Below are positions 6,877-15,833 of a stretch of 18,194 nucleotides of DNA, one piece after another. The position numbers and the translations under genes are program-made. The DNA comes from UBA7692 sp033578915. GTDB lineage: Bacteria; Bacteroidota; Bacteroidia; Chitinophagales; LD1. The stretch covers positions 1 through 18,194 of the forward strand of contig JAVQWQ010000035.1 in NCBI GenBank assembly GCA_033578915.1, in the 5' to 3' direction. The notes under the pieces were generated by a model. It was not told where the DNA came from, ran no database searches, and saw only the letters and a list, made by a program, of their open reading frames with translations. Positions within the stretch are counted from its first letter, which is position 1. Each line of letters opens with the position of its first letter.

Positions 6877-9075
6877 ATGAAGAGATTTTTTTTCTTGTTG
6901 CTGCCAACCGCACTCGCAGCTCAAAATCCCGACAGCCTAAAAACTTTTAACACTGATGAGGTTATTGTAACTGCCACCCGGGCAAGCCTCAACACTCCTA
7001 CGACTTTTAGTATCGTCAAATCCAAAGAGCTTGAACCTATTAACCTTGGCCAGGATTTGCCGGTACTGTTAGATTTTACACCCTCCATAGTAACTACTAC
7101 TGATGCAGGAGCCGGGGTAGGATATACCGGACTGCGCATACGCGGGAGCGACCCCACACGAATCAATGTAACTATTAACGGAGTTCCCGTAAATGATGCC
7201 GAAAGTCAGTCTGTATTTTGGGTTAATACCCCTGACCTTTTCTCCAGCGTAGAGGATATTCAAATACAAAGAGGCGTAGGCACTTCAACGAACGGACCTG
7301 CTGCTTTTGGCGCTTCAATTAATATTCGTACCAGAAGCGTATCTTCGGTACCTTATGGCGCTTTTTCCGTTTCAGGGGGTTCATTTAATACAATTAAACT
7401 CACTGCAATGGGAGCAACTGGCCTGTTAAAAAATAAGTTTTTTGCAGAAGGCAGATTGTCAAAGATCAATTCAAACGGCTATATAGAAAGGGCATCCAGC
7501 GATTTGTGGAGCTATTTTGTAACAGCGGGCTTTCAGCATAAAAAAACATCATTGCGGTTTATTCATTTCTATGGGCATGAAAAAACCTATCAGGCGTGGT
7601 ATGGAGTTCCGGAAAACATGTTGAAGATTAACAGACGATTCAATAGCGCGGGTACAGATTTTGGCGCAAAGGAAAATCCATGGAAAAATGAAATTGATAA
7701 TTATCGCCAACAGTATTTTCAGCTTTTTATTACGCAACAATTTTCTCCTCAATGGATGCTCAATGTAGGCCTTTTCACTACTTTAGGAAAAGGTTATTAC
7801 GAGCAGTATAAAGTAAAACAATTGCTGTCGCGTTATGCTCCCGTCTTCGATTCTATTCATTTCAGCATTGAAACCGATCTCATTCGGCGGCGATGGTTAG
7901 ATAATGTATTTTATGGAAGTGTATTCTCACTTCAGTATGAAAGAAAATCATTTCAATTTACGCTTGGAGGATTGGCGAGCCAGTATTTAGGCAAGCATTT
8001 TGGCAATGTAATATGGAATGCTGCCGGTATTCCTTTTTCAGACAAGAAAAAGTATTATGAGAGCAATTCTGTGAAAAATGATATAAATGTTTACGCTAAA
8101 GCAAATTATATTATTGCCGCATCATGGACTTTATTTTTAGATGTACAATACAGATATGTTGCTCACAGAGGCAAAGGTGACGACAATGATAATAACTATC
8201 TCAACTTCGACCGTCAATGGCATTTTTTCAATCCTAAAGCAGGTATATCTTTTCTTTTATCTCCTAAGCATAATTTTTATACCTCTGTTGCTGTGGGCAA
8301 CCGTGAGCCGGCTAGAGATGATATTGCCTACAACCGCGCATCAAAAAGTGAGACTTTAATAGACTGGGAAGGTGGTTATCAGTTCCGAAGTTCCCGGTTT
8401 CCTATTCAACTGAACGGGTACTATATGCACTACAAAAATCAACTGGCTATTACCGGCAAGTTGGACGATGTGGGCTTCCCGATTCGTGTGAATGTACCTT
8501 CAAGTTTCAGGGCAGGCATAGAGATAGCAGGAGCCGTAATAGTCATGGCTAAAAAATTATCAAGAGAAGTGTTTCGCATTCAGTACAATTTTACCTACGG
8601 CCAAAGCCGCATTCGTGAGTTTACACAATCTACTCCTACCTATAATGAATCTTACACACCCATAGATACGCTAACTTTGGAACAAAAATTTACCAACACA
8701 CGCATGGCTTTATCTCCTGATTTTATCGGCGGGCTTGAACTCATCGGTACGCCATGGCGAGGGTTACGAATAGCGCTGAGCACTAAAGCCGTGAGCAAAC
8801 AATATCTGGATAATACACAAGATGAAAGAAAAAAGCTTAAACCATACTCTTATTCCAATCTAAACATCTCATATTCATTCATGATCAACGGAAACAAAGA
8901 GGTTTCTATTTCCCTGCTCATCAATAACCTCTTCAATTTTATGTATGAGAACAACGGTTATACTTTTAGCGAACGTTATGTTAACGGAGGAGAGGTTACC
9001 GCTCCTGTTATTTATAACTTTTACTATCCGCAAGCCGGAACAAACTATTTGGCAGGAATAAGAGTTAAGCTATAG
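6877..9075 (+). CDS. TonB-dependent outer-membrane receptor, predicted thiamine or thiamine-precursor transporter
   Basis: The 732-residue protein starts with a short signal peptide (MKRFFFLLLPTALAAQ, cleavage likely around 15-16), then a TonB-box-like stretch FNTDEVIVTATRAS (about 23-36). The plug domain follows (about 40-160) with GLRIRGSDPTRINVTINGVPVNDAES (written here as a region at 90-115), VEDIQIQRGVG and GPAAFGASINIRT. The rest is alternating aromatic strands of a 22-stranded beta-barrel, ending in GIRVKL. No N-terminal carboxypeptidase-like domain and no SusD partner are present, unlike glycan receptors. The TPP riboswitch in its leader indicates thiamine-responsive control. Earlier comparative genomics described TPP-controlled outer-membrane receptors in Bacteroidetes together with PnuT and thiamine pyrophosphokinase; neither is here. 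It ends 6 bp from the convergent nadK stop. Confidence 0.9.
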   Translation: MKRFFFLLLPTALAAQNPDSLKTFNTDEVIVTATRASLNTPTTFSIVKSKELEPINLGQDLPVLLDFTPSIVTTTDAGAGVGYTGLRIRGSDPTRINVTINGVPVNDAESQSVFWVNTPDLFSSVEDIQIQRGVGTSTNGPAAFGASINIRTRSVSSVPYGAFSVSGGSFNTIKLTAMGATGLLKNKFFAEGRLSKINSNGYIERASSDLWSYFVTAGFQHKKTSLRFIHFYGHEKTYQAWYGVPENMLKINRRFNSAGTDFGAKENPWKNEIDNYRQQYFQLFITQQFSPQWMLNVGLFTTLGKGYYEQYKVKQLLSRYAPVFDSIHFSIETDLIRRRWLDNVFYGSVFSLQYERKSFQFTLGGLASQYLGKHFGNVIWNAAGIPFSDKKKYYESNSVKNDINVYAKANYIIAASWTLFLDVQYRYVAHRGKGDDNDNNYLNFDRQWHFFNPKAGISFLLSPKHNFYTSVAVGNREPARDDIAYNRASKSETLIDWEGGYQFRSSRFPIQLNGYYMHYKNQLAITGKLDDVGFPIRVNVPSSFRAGIEIAGAVIVMAKKLSREVFRIQYNFTYGQSRIREFTQSTPTYNESYTPIDTLTLEQKFTNTRMALSPDFIGGLELIGTPWRGLRIALSTKAVSKQYLDNTQDERKKLKPYSYSNLNISYSFMINGNKEVSISLLINNLFNFMYENNGYTFSERYVNGGEVTAPVIYNFYYPQAGTNYLAGIRVKL

Positions 9076-9081
9076 CACGCT

Positions 9082-9957
9082 TTAATTTCTTTGATCTATG
9101 CCCCAGTGAAGTTTGTTTTTTAATGCATACAAAAAGTTCATATCGTTGAGGCGTACTAGTTTTATTTGAAAATCAGCTTTGCGAATAGCAATCTGATAAG
9201 TGCTGTCTATTGTTTCAAAACGCGAATCCAAAGTACATAAAAAACTATTGCTTCGCCCTGTAACTTCAAAAGAAAGCACTACATCATCGCTTACTACCAT
9301 AGGACGCACATTCAGATTGTGTGGCGCTACCGGAGTAATAACAAAATTTCCTGATGTAGGATAAAGGATAGGCCCTCCGCAACTGAGCGAATAGCCGGTT
9401 GATCCAGTTGGCGTGCTTACGATAAGGCCGTCTGCCCAGTATGAATTAAGCAATTCTCCATTTAGGTAAGTATGCACTGTTATCATGGATGAGTTGTCTT
9501 TGCGTTGTATGGTCATTTCGTTTAGAGCAAAATTTGCACCGACAAAAAGGGGTTTGTTACATTCCAATGCAATGAGGGTACGTTTATCGATAATGTAGTT
9601 GCTTCGGTTAAGCGCCTCTACAATACCTTCGATGTGATCTTTACCGATATTAGCTAAAAATCCCAATCTCCCGAAATTGATACCTACTATAGGAGTGCCC
9701 GAGTCCTTTATGAATGTTACACATTCTAAAATCGTCCCATCTCCTCCTATGCTAAAAACAAACTCTGCTTTATCTTTTACTGCATCAAAATATTCATAAG
9801 TCTCAGCTTCGAAATTTAAAGAAGCTTTTTCGCGCAGCAGATGAAAAAAATCTTTGTTGACAGAAAGTTTTATTCCGTACTTTTTCAGGCAATCAAATAG
9901 CTTTTGAAGATAGGGTGCATTTGCAGGGTTAAGATTTTTCCCATAAACAGCAATCAT
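9082..9957 (-). CDS. nadK: NAD kinase
   Basis: Phosphorylates NAD to NADP in the cytoplasm. The 291-residue protein has the family signatures in order: GGDG (71-74) in FSIGGDGTILE, GINFGRLGFLANI (92-104), NEMTI (146-150), and the long conserved segment DGLIVSTPTGSTGYSLS (176-192) followed by CGGPILYP and NVRPMV. Length and start (ATG at 9955-9957, first strand MIAVYG) are normal. It converges on the receptor gene with only 6 bp between stops and no evident terminator, so read-through antisense transcripts are possible. The next minus-strand gene ends 39 bp before this start, so the two may be co-transcribed. Confidence 0.96.
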   Translation of the reverse strand: MIAVYGKNLNPANAPYLQKLFDCLKKYGIKLSVNKDFFHLLREKASLNFEAETYEYFDAVKDKAEFVFSIGGDGTILECVTFIKDSGTPIVGINFGRLGFLANIGKDHIEGIVEALNRSNYIIDKRTLIALECNKPLFVGANFALNEMTIQRKDNSSMITVHTYLNGELLNSYWADGLIVSTPTGSTGYSLSCGGPILYPTSGNFVITPVAPHNLNVRPMVVSDDVVLSFEVTGRSNSFLCTLDSRFETIDSTYQIAIRKADFQIKLVRLNDMNFLYALKNKLHWGIDQRN

Positions 9958-9996
9958 AAAATTTTTTTTACCAATTGAGTATTTGTAGAGTCAAAA

Positions 9997-10443
9997 TTAA
10001 TCAGATAAGGGGTAGTCAGGTATTTCATTTAGCAATTTGCAACCTTGTGCAGTGTCGAAACAAAAGTTGTATCTGCCATTGCTTATCCAAAGATAGCGCA
10101 CATTCAGCCCGATATTATATGAAATAATTTGATCCAGCACTTTTTCATTTATAGTTGAATTTTCAGCCTTACATTCAACCAATAAAAAAGGTTTATCGTT
10201 TCTGTCGTATGCCAACACATCGCAGCGCTTAGTAAGTTTATTAATCTCTATTGTGTATTCTATTGCCATGCGCGATTTTGGATAGTTCTTGCAAAAAACA
10301 AGATAGTGTAACACGTGTTGTCTCACCCATTCCTCCGGAGTGAGTGCAACATATTTCTTTCTGATAAAATCAAAGATTTTCTCAGCATTTTCATATGATT
10401 GTATCTTAAAGTTAATTTTAGGAAAAATTACTTTTGTTGTCAT
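9997..10443 (-). CDS. Stand-alone type I restriction HsdR N-terminal-like protein (PD-(D/E)xK fold)
   Basis: A 148-residue protein from ATG 10441-10443; a TTG four codons upstream (10455) is possible but less likely. It matches the HSDR_N_2-type domain common as a single-domain protein in Bacteroidota. A nuclease-like core is visible: Glu62 in AIEYTIEI, Asp75 in KRCDVLAYD, Glu90-Cys-Lys92 in LLVECKA, and Gln105 in LDQIISYN, consistent with D-x14-ExK-x12-Q of PD-(D/E)xK enzymes. No helicase, HsdM or HsdS neighbour exists, so it is not a restriction system here. Its real role is unknown; DNA repair or degradation is a guess. It precedes nadK by 39 bp and diverges from the ceramidase gene across 47 bp. 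Confidence 0.85.
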   Translation of the reverse strand: MTTKVIFPKINFKIQSYENAEKIFDFIRKKYVALTPEEWVRQHVLHYLVFCKNYPKSRMAIEYTIEINKLTKRCDVLAYDRNDKPFLLVECKAENSTINEKVLDQIISYNIGLNVRYLWISNGRYNFCFDTAQGCKLLNEIPDYPLSD

Positions 10444-10490
10444 ACAGTTACTCAATCATAATCAATACTTGTTCATTTTAAAAATACAAC

Positions 10491-12200
10491 ATGTTTTTAG
10501 TAGGTGTTTCTAAAATTAAATTTTCTCCTTTTTTGCCCAATTCAGCTATGCTGGGCTATGGCCTGTCTTCTCACATAATGAAAAAACCTGGCACGCTTTT
10601 TATCAGAGCCATCTGGATTGAAAATGATTCAGGTAAATGTTGTATTGTAGTGTGTGAGTTGGGATTCATCACTTTATCTATTCAGCAAGGAGTGCTGAAT
10701 AGATTGAAAAGCGATTATCCGCATTTTCAACTCAACGAACATAATCTGATGATTACAGCTCAGCATACCCACAGTGGGCCGAGCGGTTATTCGTATTACC
10801 CATTATATAATTTTCCCACACCTGGTTTTTCAGAAAAGATTTATAAAGAAATATTAGAAGCAATTATTAAGGCAATTGTTGCAGCAGAGGGAAATAAAAA
10901 AGAAGCACAAATCAGTTATCACCAGGGTGAATTTGAGCTGGAGAAAGAGGTGGCGTTTCAGCGTTCTATGCATGCTTACAATGCTAACCCCGATATACCG
11001 GAACCTCTTACACTTCAAACTTTACACAAAGGAGTCAATCGGCAGATGCAGCTGCTCAATTTCACCGGCAAGGATGGAAAACCCTTGGCAAGCATAAATT
11101 GGTTTGGGGTGCATACTACCAGCTTAGCCAACGATTTACACGAAATTAATGCCGATAACAAGGGATACGCAGCACGTTTTCTTGAACAGCATTTTGAACA
11201 GATAAATCCGGATTACGTTGGAGTATTTGCGCAGGGAATATGTGGTGATGTATCTCCAAGATTCCGTTATAAAAAAAATATCTTTAAATGGCAACGCGGA
11301 TACTGGTATGGTAAATATGATGATGATTACAAAAGCGCGGAATACAATGGAAGGCTTCAGTATGAGAAGGCTCTGGATTTGCTAGCTTCATCAGGGGTTG
11401 CAGTAAATGGCAATATAAAATGCAAAATATGGTGGGTTGATTTTACTGATGTAAAATGTAACCCAAAATACACAAACGGAGTGGAAGGGGCATCTACCGG
11501 GCCGGCGTGCATGGGACTTGCTTTTTTCAGAGGAGCGCTTTTTGACGGTCCAGGCATTCCCGGTTTTTTAGTTCCTATTGCCAGAAAATGGATTGAACAA
11601 GTGAAGCGCAAAGAGCTTCGCGAATCCGGGAACTCTCCGGAGGTTATTCACAAGTATAAAACACAGGGTGTTAAACACATTTTTTTTGAAACTCATGCGG
11701 GGCGCGTATTAGGGTTTGAAAAGCTCGATAAGCTAATTGTACTTTCATTTATTGATGAGAGTGTTCGCGCGTTAAAGATGTACTATCAAAAAATTGCCAG
11801 TAAAAGAAAAGTTCTATATACTCCCAAAGTACTACCACTCCAGCTTTTTATGATAGGAGATCTGGCGATAGCCGCTTTCCCGTTTGAAATAACGGTAATT
11901 GCAGGCAAAAGGTTAACACAATCAATCAAAGAAAAACTGGCGCATTGCGGCATTCGCGAAGTTATTTTGGCTCCTTATGCCAATGGGTATTCAGGATACA
12001 TTACTACGTTTGAAGAATACCAGGTTCAAATGTATGAAGGTGGCCACACTGTTTTTGGCCAATGGAGTTTAGCAGCTTTGCAAACGCTGTTTGATTCGCT
12101 TTGTGAGGCAATGACAAATGATAACTATATACTCAAGCAAGCTGCTCCTCCCAAAGTTACCCTGGAAGAAATGAACGAATTCCCATTTTATAGAAAATGA
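10491..12200 (+). CDS. Neutral/alkaline ceramidase family hydrolase, compact form
   Basis: Neutral ceramidases cleave the amide bond of ceramide to sphingosine and fatty acid. The 569-residue protein keeps the family motifs: ITAQHTHSGPSGY (88-100; His92 and His94), NWFGVHTTSL (203-212; His208), AQGICGDVSPR (247-257; Ser255 in the position of the catalytic Ser), FPFEITVIAGKRL (463-475; Glu466) and ANGYSGYITTFEEYQVQMYEG (497-517, written as a region; Tyr500). These correspond to the zinc ligands His, His, Glu, Tyr known from the Pseudomonas enzyme. No signal peptide is visible (MFLVGVSKIKFSPFLP starts directly in the first conserved strand), and only about 50 residues follow the last motif, so the C-terminal Ig-like domain of secreted ceramidases is missing. 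Substrate is therefore inferred. The stop overlaps the next gene's ATG (ATGA). Confidence 0.88.
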   Translation: MFLVGVSKIKFSPFLPNSAMLGYGLSSHIMKKPGTLFIRAIWIENDSGKCCIVVCELGFITLSIQQGVLNRLKSDYPHFQLNEHNLMITAQHTHSGPSGYSYYPLYNFPTPGFSEKIYKEILEAIIKAIVAAEGNKKEAQISYHQGEFELEKEVAFQRSMHAYNANPDIPEPLTLQTLHKGVNRQMQLLNFTGKDGKPLASINWFGVHTTSLANDLHEINADNKGYAARFLEQHFEQINPDYVGVFAQGICGDVSPRFRYKKNIFKWQRGYWYGKYDDDYKSAEYNGRLQYEKALDLLASSGVAVNGNIKCKIWWVDFTDVKCNPKYTNGVEGASTGPACMGLAFFRGALFDGPGIPGFLVPIARKWIEQVKRKELRESGNSPEVIHKYKTQGVKHIFFETHAGRVLGFEKLDKLIVLSFIDESVRALKMYYQKIASKRKVLYTPKVLPLQLFMIGDLAIAAFPFEITVIAGKRLTQSIKEKLAHCGIREVILAPYANGYSGYITTFEEYQVQMYEGGHTVFGQWSLAALQTLFDSLCEAMTNDNYILKQAAPPKVTLEEMNEFPFYRK

Positions 12201-12898
12201 ACACCGCCACCGAAATTGCAAATAGCAGTGTCTTTGTGGTAATACCTGCCTTCAACGAAGAAAGCCAGATACGTAACACAGTTGAGCCATTGATTGAAGA
12301 AGGTTATTCCGTTGTGGTAGTTGATGATTGCTCATCCGATAACACTAAAGAAAAGCTGCAAGGTTTACCTGTTTATTACCTGCGTCATGAAGTTAATCTA
12401 GGGCAAGGTGCAGCTTTGCAAACCGGTATGGAATTTGCATTGAAACATTGTTGTGAATACATTGTACATTTTGATGCTGATGGCCAACATAATTATAAAG
12501 AAATACCATTGCTGCTTGCTGCTCTAAAAAAAGAGCATGCTGATGTAGCACTGGGAACACGCTTTAAAAGAAAAGAAGATGTTTTTGCAATACCTTTGCT
12601 TCGCAGAATCATTTTAAAGGCAGCAATTGTGGTAAACGGATTACTAACAGGCCTTTGGCTTAGCGATGCCCACAACGGCTTCAGGATGTTTACGCGGGAG
12701 GCTGCCCAAAAAATACGGCTCACAGAAAATCGGATGGCGCACGCTACGGAAATAATATGGCTAATTAAGCAGCACAATCTGAAAGTGGTGGAGGTTCCTG
12801 TTCATATAACTTATACAGTTTATAGCAAACTAAAGGGACAAAAACCCTCTAATGCGCTTAATATCCTGATAGACCTTCTTCTCAACCGTATCTTTTAG
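12197..12898 (+). CDS. Family 2 glycosyltransferase (DPM1/DPG-synthase-like)
   Basis: The 233-residue GT-A fold protein begins VFVVIPAFNEE (12-22), then VVVVDDCSSDNT (39-50), NLGQGAALQTG (67-77), the metal/nucleotide DxD-type motif HFDADGQH (91-98), LGTRFKR (119-125) and SDAHNGFRMF (156-165). This pattern is typical of dolichyl/polyprenyl-phosphate sugar transferases, which move a sugar from a nucleotide donor to a lipid phosphate at the inner face of the membrane. There is no C-terminal transmembrane pair, so it would be membrane-associated at most. Translation is coupled to the ceramidase-like gene by an ATGA overlap, hinting that the acceptor could be a lipid, including a sphingolipid; this is inference. 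The DUF2304 partner often seen beside such enzymes is absent. Confidence 0.9.
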   Translation: MNTATEIANSSVFVVIPAFNEESQIRNTVEPLIEEGYSVVVVDDCSSDNTKEKLQGLPVYYLRHEVNLGQGAALQTGMEFALKHCCEYIVHFDADGQHNYKEIPLLLAALKKEHADVALGTRFKRKEDVFAIPLLRRIILKAAIVVNGLLTGLWLSDAHNGFRMFTREAAQKIRLTENRMAHATEIIWLIKQHNLKVVEVPVHITYTVYSKLKGQKPSNALNILIDLLLNRIF

Positions 12899-13018
12899 TT
12901 CTGATATTATGCACCAAAGCTCCACATCATAAAAAAATTTAACTTCAGAGAAGATTATATTGTTAAAAACACTCTTGAAACTTATATTCACATTACTTTT
13001 TTAATTTAAATAGTTTCT

Positions 13019-14812
13019 ATGAGTGACTTTACAAGACTTTTCGATATTATTCCTTATCAACTTTCTAAGTTTCCAAAAGAAGACTGTTTTGCTGCTAAAG
13101 AAAATGGAAACTGGAGGAAATATTCCACTAAAGAAGTATTGGAAACAGCCAACAAGCTTAGTATTGCTATGCTCAACTCCGGAATAAATCCAGGAGATAA
13201 AGTAGTAATTGTTTCAAACAATCGTCCGGAATGGAATATCACAGATCTGGGACTTAGTCAGGTGGGTATCATCACAGTGCCTGTTTATCCTACCATAAGC
13301 GAAAACGAATACCGCTACATATTTAACGATGCCGGAGTTAAGGCCGTATTTGTTTCGGATGCAAATCTTTTTACAAAGATTTCTTCCATTAAACCAGATG
13401 TGCCGACATTAGAGTTTATAGTAAGTTTTGACCAAGTTCCGGGTTGCACACATTTTTCAGATTTTCTCAAAAAGGGTGAAAACGGAGATTTCTCCAGAAT
13501 AAAAGAAATTTCATCTACCATTAAGCCCAACGATCTCGCTACAATCATTTATACATCAGGTACGACAGGTAATCCCAAAGGGGTGATGCTCTCGCACAAC
13601 AATGTAGTAAGTAATGTAAAGGCTGTATTGCCATTGTTACCACTCACTCCTGATAAAAGAGTCTTAAGCTTTCTCCCTTTGTGCCACATTTTTGAGAGAA
13701 TGGTTGTATATGTGTATAACGCATGTGGAGTATCTGTTTATTATGCCGAAAGCCTAGATACTATTGCAGCCAACTTAAAAGAAGTTAAGCCTAATTTCTT
13801 TACATCTGTTCCAAGACTACTTGAAAAAGTTTATCTCAAACTTGAAGCTGCTGGCGCAAATCTTACTGGCTTTAAAAAGAAGTTGTATCAAGCCGCTCTG
13901 GAGTTTGCCAATCAGTATGATCCCGACAAGCAGCTGGGATTGATAGATAAAATTAAATACAAATTATTTGATAAACTTATTTATAGTAAATGGCGCGAGG
14001 CATTGGGGGGCAACTGCGAAGGTATATGTACCGGCGCTGCTGCTCTCCAGCCTAGGTTAGCACGAGTGTTTACTTGTGCAGGTATTCTTATTTGCGAAGG
14101 TTATGGACAAACCGAAACCTCCCCTGTAATAAGCGTTAATCCTTTCGATAAAAATTTAGTAAGGTTTGGTACGGTGGGCAACGTAATAGATGGTGTTGAA
14201 GTTAAATTAGACCACCGCGAAGGCATGCGCGAAGGAGAGGGCGAGATTCTCGTTAAAGGCCCTAATGTAATGATGGGTTACTACAATAAACCCGAACTTA
14301 CTGCCGAAGCATTTGCAGATGGATGGCTTAAAACAGGCGATGTAGGGGCTTTTGTAGAGTATAAAGGGAGAAAATATCTGAAAATAACAGACCGTGTTAA
14401 AGAGCTTTTCAAAACAAGCGGTGGTAAATATATTGCCCCTCAGGTGCTCGAGAATAAGATGAAAGAAAGTCCTTACATCGAACAAATCATGGCTGTTGGG
14501 GAAGGCAAAAATTTTGTAACTGCTTTAATTGTTCCAAACTTCGCTAATCTTAAAGAGTGGTGCGAAAAAAATGGTATTAAGGTTTCTTCAAATGCAGAGA
14601 TTTCCAGGTCGCCTGAGGTTTACAATTTGATCAAAGCCGATGTAGAGCGGTTGAACAAAAATTTTGGTCAATGGGAAACCATTAAAAAGTTTGAACTGAT
14701 ACCTCATGAATGGACTATTGAGGGAGGAGAATTGACTCCTACCATGAAAGTTAAGCGTAAGTTTGTACATGAAAAGTACAAAGACCTAATAGAAAAAATG
14801 TATATGAATTAA
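13019..14812 (+). CDS. Long-chain fatty acid--CoA ligase (AMP-forming)
   Basis: Activates fatty acids through an acyl-adenylate to acyl-CoA. The 597-residue protein has the ANL-family core motifs: YTSGTTGNPKG (178-188, P-loop), a FLPLCHIFER motif (about 219-228) typical of long-chain synthetases, EGYGQTET (about 360-367), GWLKTGDVG (about 434-442), and the hinge/swing region TDRVKELFKTSGGKYIAPQ (about 457-475). TPTMKVKRK near the C-terminus holds the adenylation Lys. It resembles the FadD15/bubblegum-like bacterial long-chain enzymes. The start ATG at 13019 is preceded by 120 bp of AT-rich DNA without a clear promoter. It is followed immediately by the epimerase gene, so the two are likely co-transcribed. 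Confidence 0.94.
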   Translation: MSDFTRLFDIIPYQLSKFPKEDCFAAKENGNWRKYSTKEVLETANKLSIAMLNSGINPGDKVVIVSNNRPEWNITDLGLSQVGIITVPVYPTISENEYRYIFNDAGVKAVFVSDANLFTKISSIKPDVPTLEFIVSFDQVPGCTHFSDFLKKGENGDFSRIKEISSTIKPNDLATIIYTSGTTGNPKGVMLSHNNVVSNVKAVLPLLPLTPDKRVLSFLPLCHIFERMVVYVYNACGVSVYYAESLDTIAANLKEVKPNFFTSVPRLLEKVYLKLEAAGANLTGFKKKLYQAALEFANQYDPDKQLGLIDKIKYKLFDKLIYSKWREALGGNCEGICTGAAALQPRLARVFTCAGILICEGYGQTETSPVISVNPFDKNLVRFGTVGNVIDGVEVKLDHREGMREGEGEILVKGPNVMMGYYNKPELTAEAFADGWLKTGDVGAFVEYKGRKYLKITDRVKELFKTSGGKYIAPQVLENKMKESPYIEQIMAVGEGKNFVTALIVPNFANLKEWCEKNGIKVSSNAEISRSPEVYNLIKADVERLNKNFGQWETIKKFELIPHEWTIEGGELTPTMKVKRKFVHEKYKDLIEKMYMN

Positions 14813-14834
14813 TTTGTTAGTTTCGCACTCAGTA

Positions 14835-15833
14835 ATGTACGAAACATCTTATCACCATCAACCACTTTCAGAATATAGTTTTTTAGTTACAGGAGCAGCT
14901 GGCTTTATAGGTTCACATCTCGTTGAATACCTCTTGAAATATGGCGCTCGAAAAGTAAGAGGTTTGGATAACCTTCTTACAGGTAATAAAAACAATCTGG
15001 CTTCTTTTCTTCATCATTCTTCATTTGAATTTGTAGAAGGCAGCATTACCGATTTCTCTACCTGTATTGAAAGTTGTCGCGGAATTGATTTTGTTCTTCA
15101 TCAAGCAGCACTAGGCTCGGTGCCGCGTTCTGTGGCAAATCCTGCAGATACGCATCTGCATAATGTAGATGGTTTTCTTAATATGCTTATTGCTGCCCGA
15201 GACACAGGGGTAAAAAAATTTGTATATGCTTCTTCATCCAGCGTGTATGGCGACGATCCAACATTGCCTAAAAAAGAGGAAAAAGTAGGTAATCCGCTTT
15301 CTCCTTATGCCGTTAGTAAATATACTAACGAGCTATATGCCAGGGTCTTTTATACCACATATGGATTGCCCTGCATTGGATTAAGATATTTCAACATTTT
15401 CGGCCCGAGGCAAGATCCCAAAGGGCAATATGCGGCCGTTATTCCGCTATTTACAGATGGTATTTTAAACTCAAAAGAAGTATTTATCAATGGTTCCGGA
15501 GAACAAACCCGCGATTTTACCTTCGTAGAAAATGCCGTTCAGGCAAATATTAAAGCAATATTCAGTGGAAGTGAAGCCAATGGCGAAGTCTTCAATATTG
15601 CTTGTGGAGAAAATTTCTCCGTGAATTTCCTGTTTAAATCTATAAAAGAATTGCTTAATAGTAAAGTAGAGCCTATATACAGAGCTCCCCGCAAAGGCGA
15701 TATACAAAATTCCCTGGCAGACATCTCCAAAGCTAAAAGAATATTGGGTTATACACCGTCCTTCAATTTTCACGAAGGATTGAAAATAACAGTAGAATAT
15801 TTTAAAAACGTTTACGCAGCAGCACATTCCTGA
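14835..15833 (+). CDS. UDP-N-acetylglucosamine 4-epimerase, WbpP/TviC type
   Basis: A 332-residue extended short-chain dehydrogenase that likely interconverts UDP-GlcNAc and UDP-GalNAc (or the uronic acid forms) for surface polysaccharide. It has the NAD motif GAAGFIG (20-26), the Ser cluster YASSSSVYGD (131-140), and the catalytic pair in YAVSK (Tyr158, Lys162). HQAALGSVPRSV (89-100), NPLSPYAVSKY, LRYFNIFGPRQDPKGQYAAV and GEQTRDFTFVENAVQAN match WbpP-type epimerases closely, including the GSVPRS segment that distinguishes them from GalE. I chose ATG 14835; a TTG at 14814, two bases after the preceding stop, would add seven residues. It sits 22 bp after the acyl-CoA ligase gene. The exact substrate (GlcNAc versus GlcNAcA) is not settled. 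Confidence 0.92.
   Translation: MYETSYHHQPLSEYSFLVTGAAGFIGSHLVEYLLKYGARKVRGLDNLLTGNKNNLASFLHHSSFEFVEGSITDFSTCIESCRGIDFVLHQAALGSVPRSVANPADTHLHNVDGFLNMLIAARDTGVKKFVYASSSSVYGDDPTLPKKEEKVGNPLSPYAVSKYTNELYARVFYTTYGLPCIGLRYFNIFGPRQDPKGQYAAVIPLFTDGILNSKEVFINGSGEQTRDFTFVENAVQANIKAIFSGSEANGEVFNIACGENFSVNFLFKSIKELLNSKVEPIYRAPRKGDIQNSLADISKAKRILGYTPSFNFHEGLKITVEYFKNVYAAAHS

Noticed and set aside
9997..10443. Type I restriction-modification system
   Set aside because: Only the small HsdR N-terminal-like domain is present; no helicase, methylase or specificity subunit lies nearby.
12899..13018. Possible missed small gene or RNA between the glycosyltransferase and acyl-CoA ligase genes
   Set aside because: The 120 bp are AT-rich with stops in all forward frames I followed and no stable hairpin; nothing can be supported.
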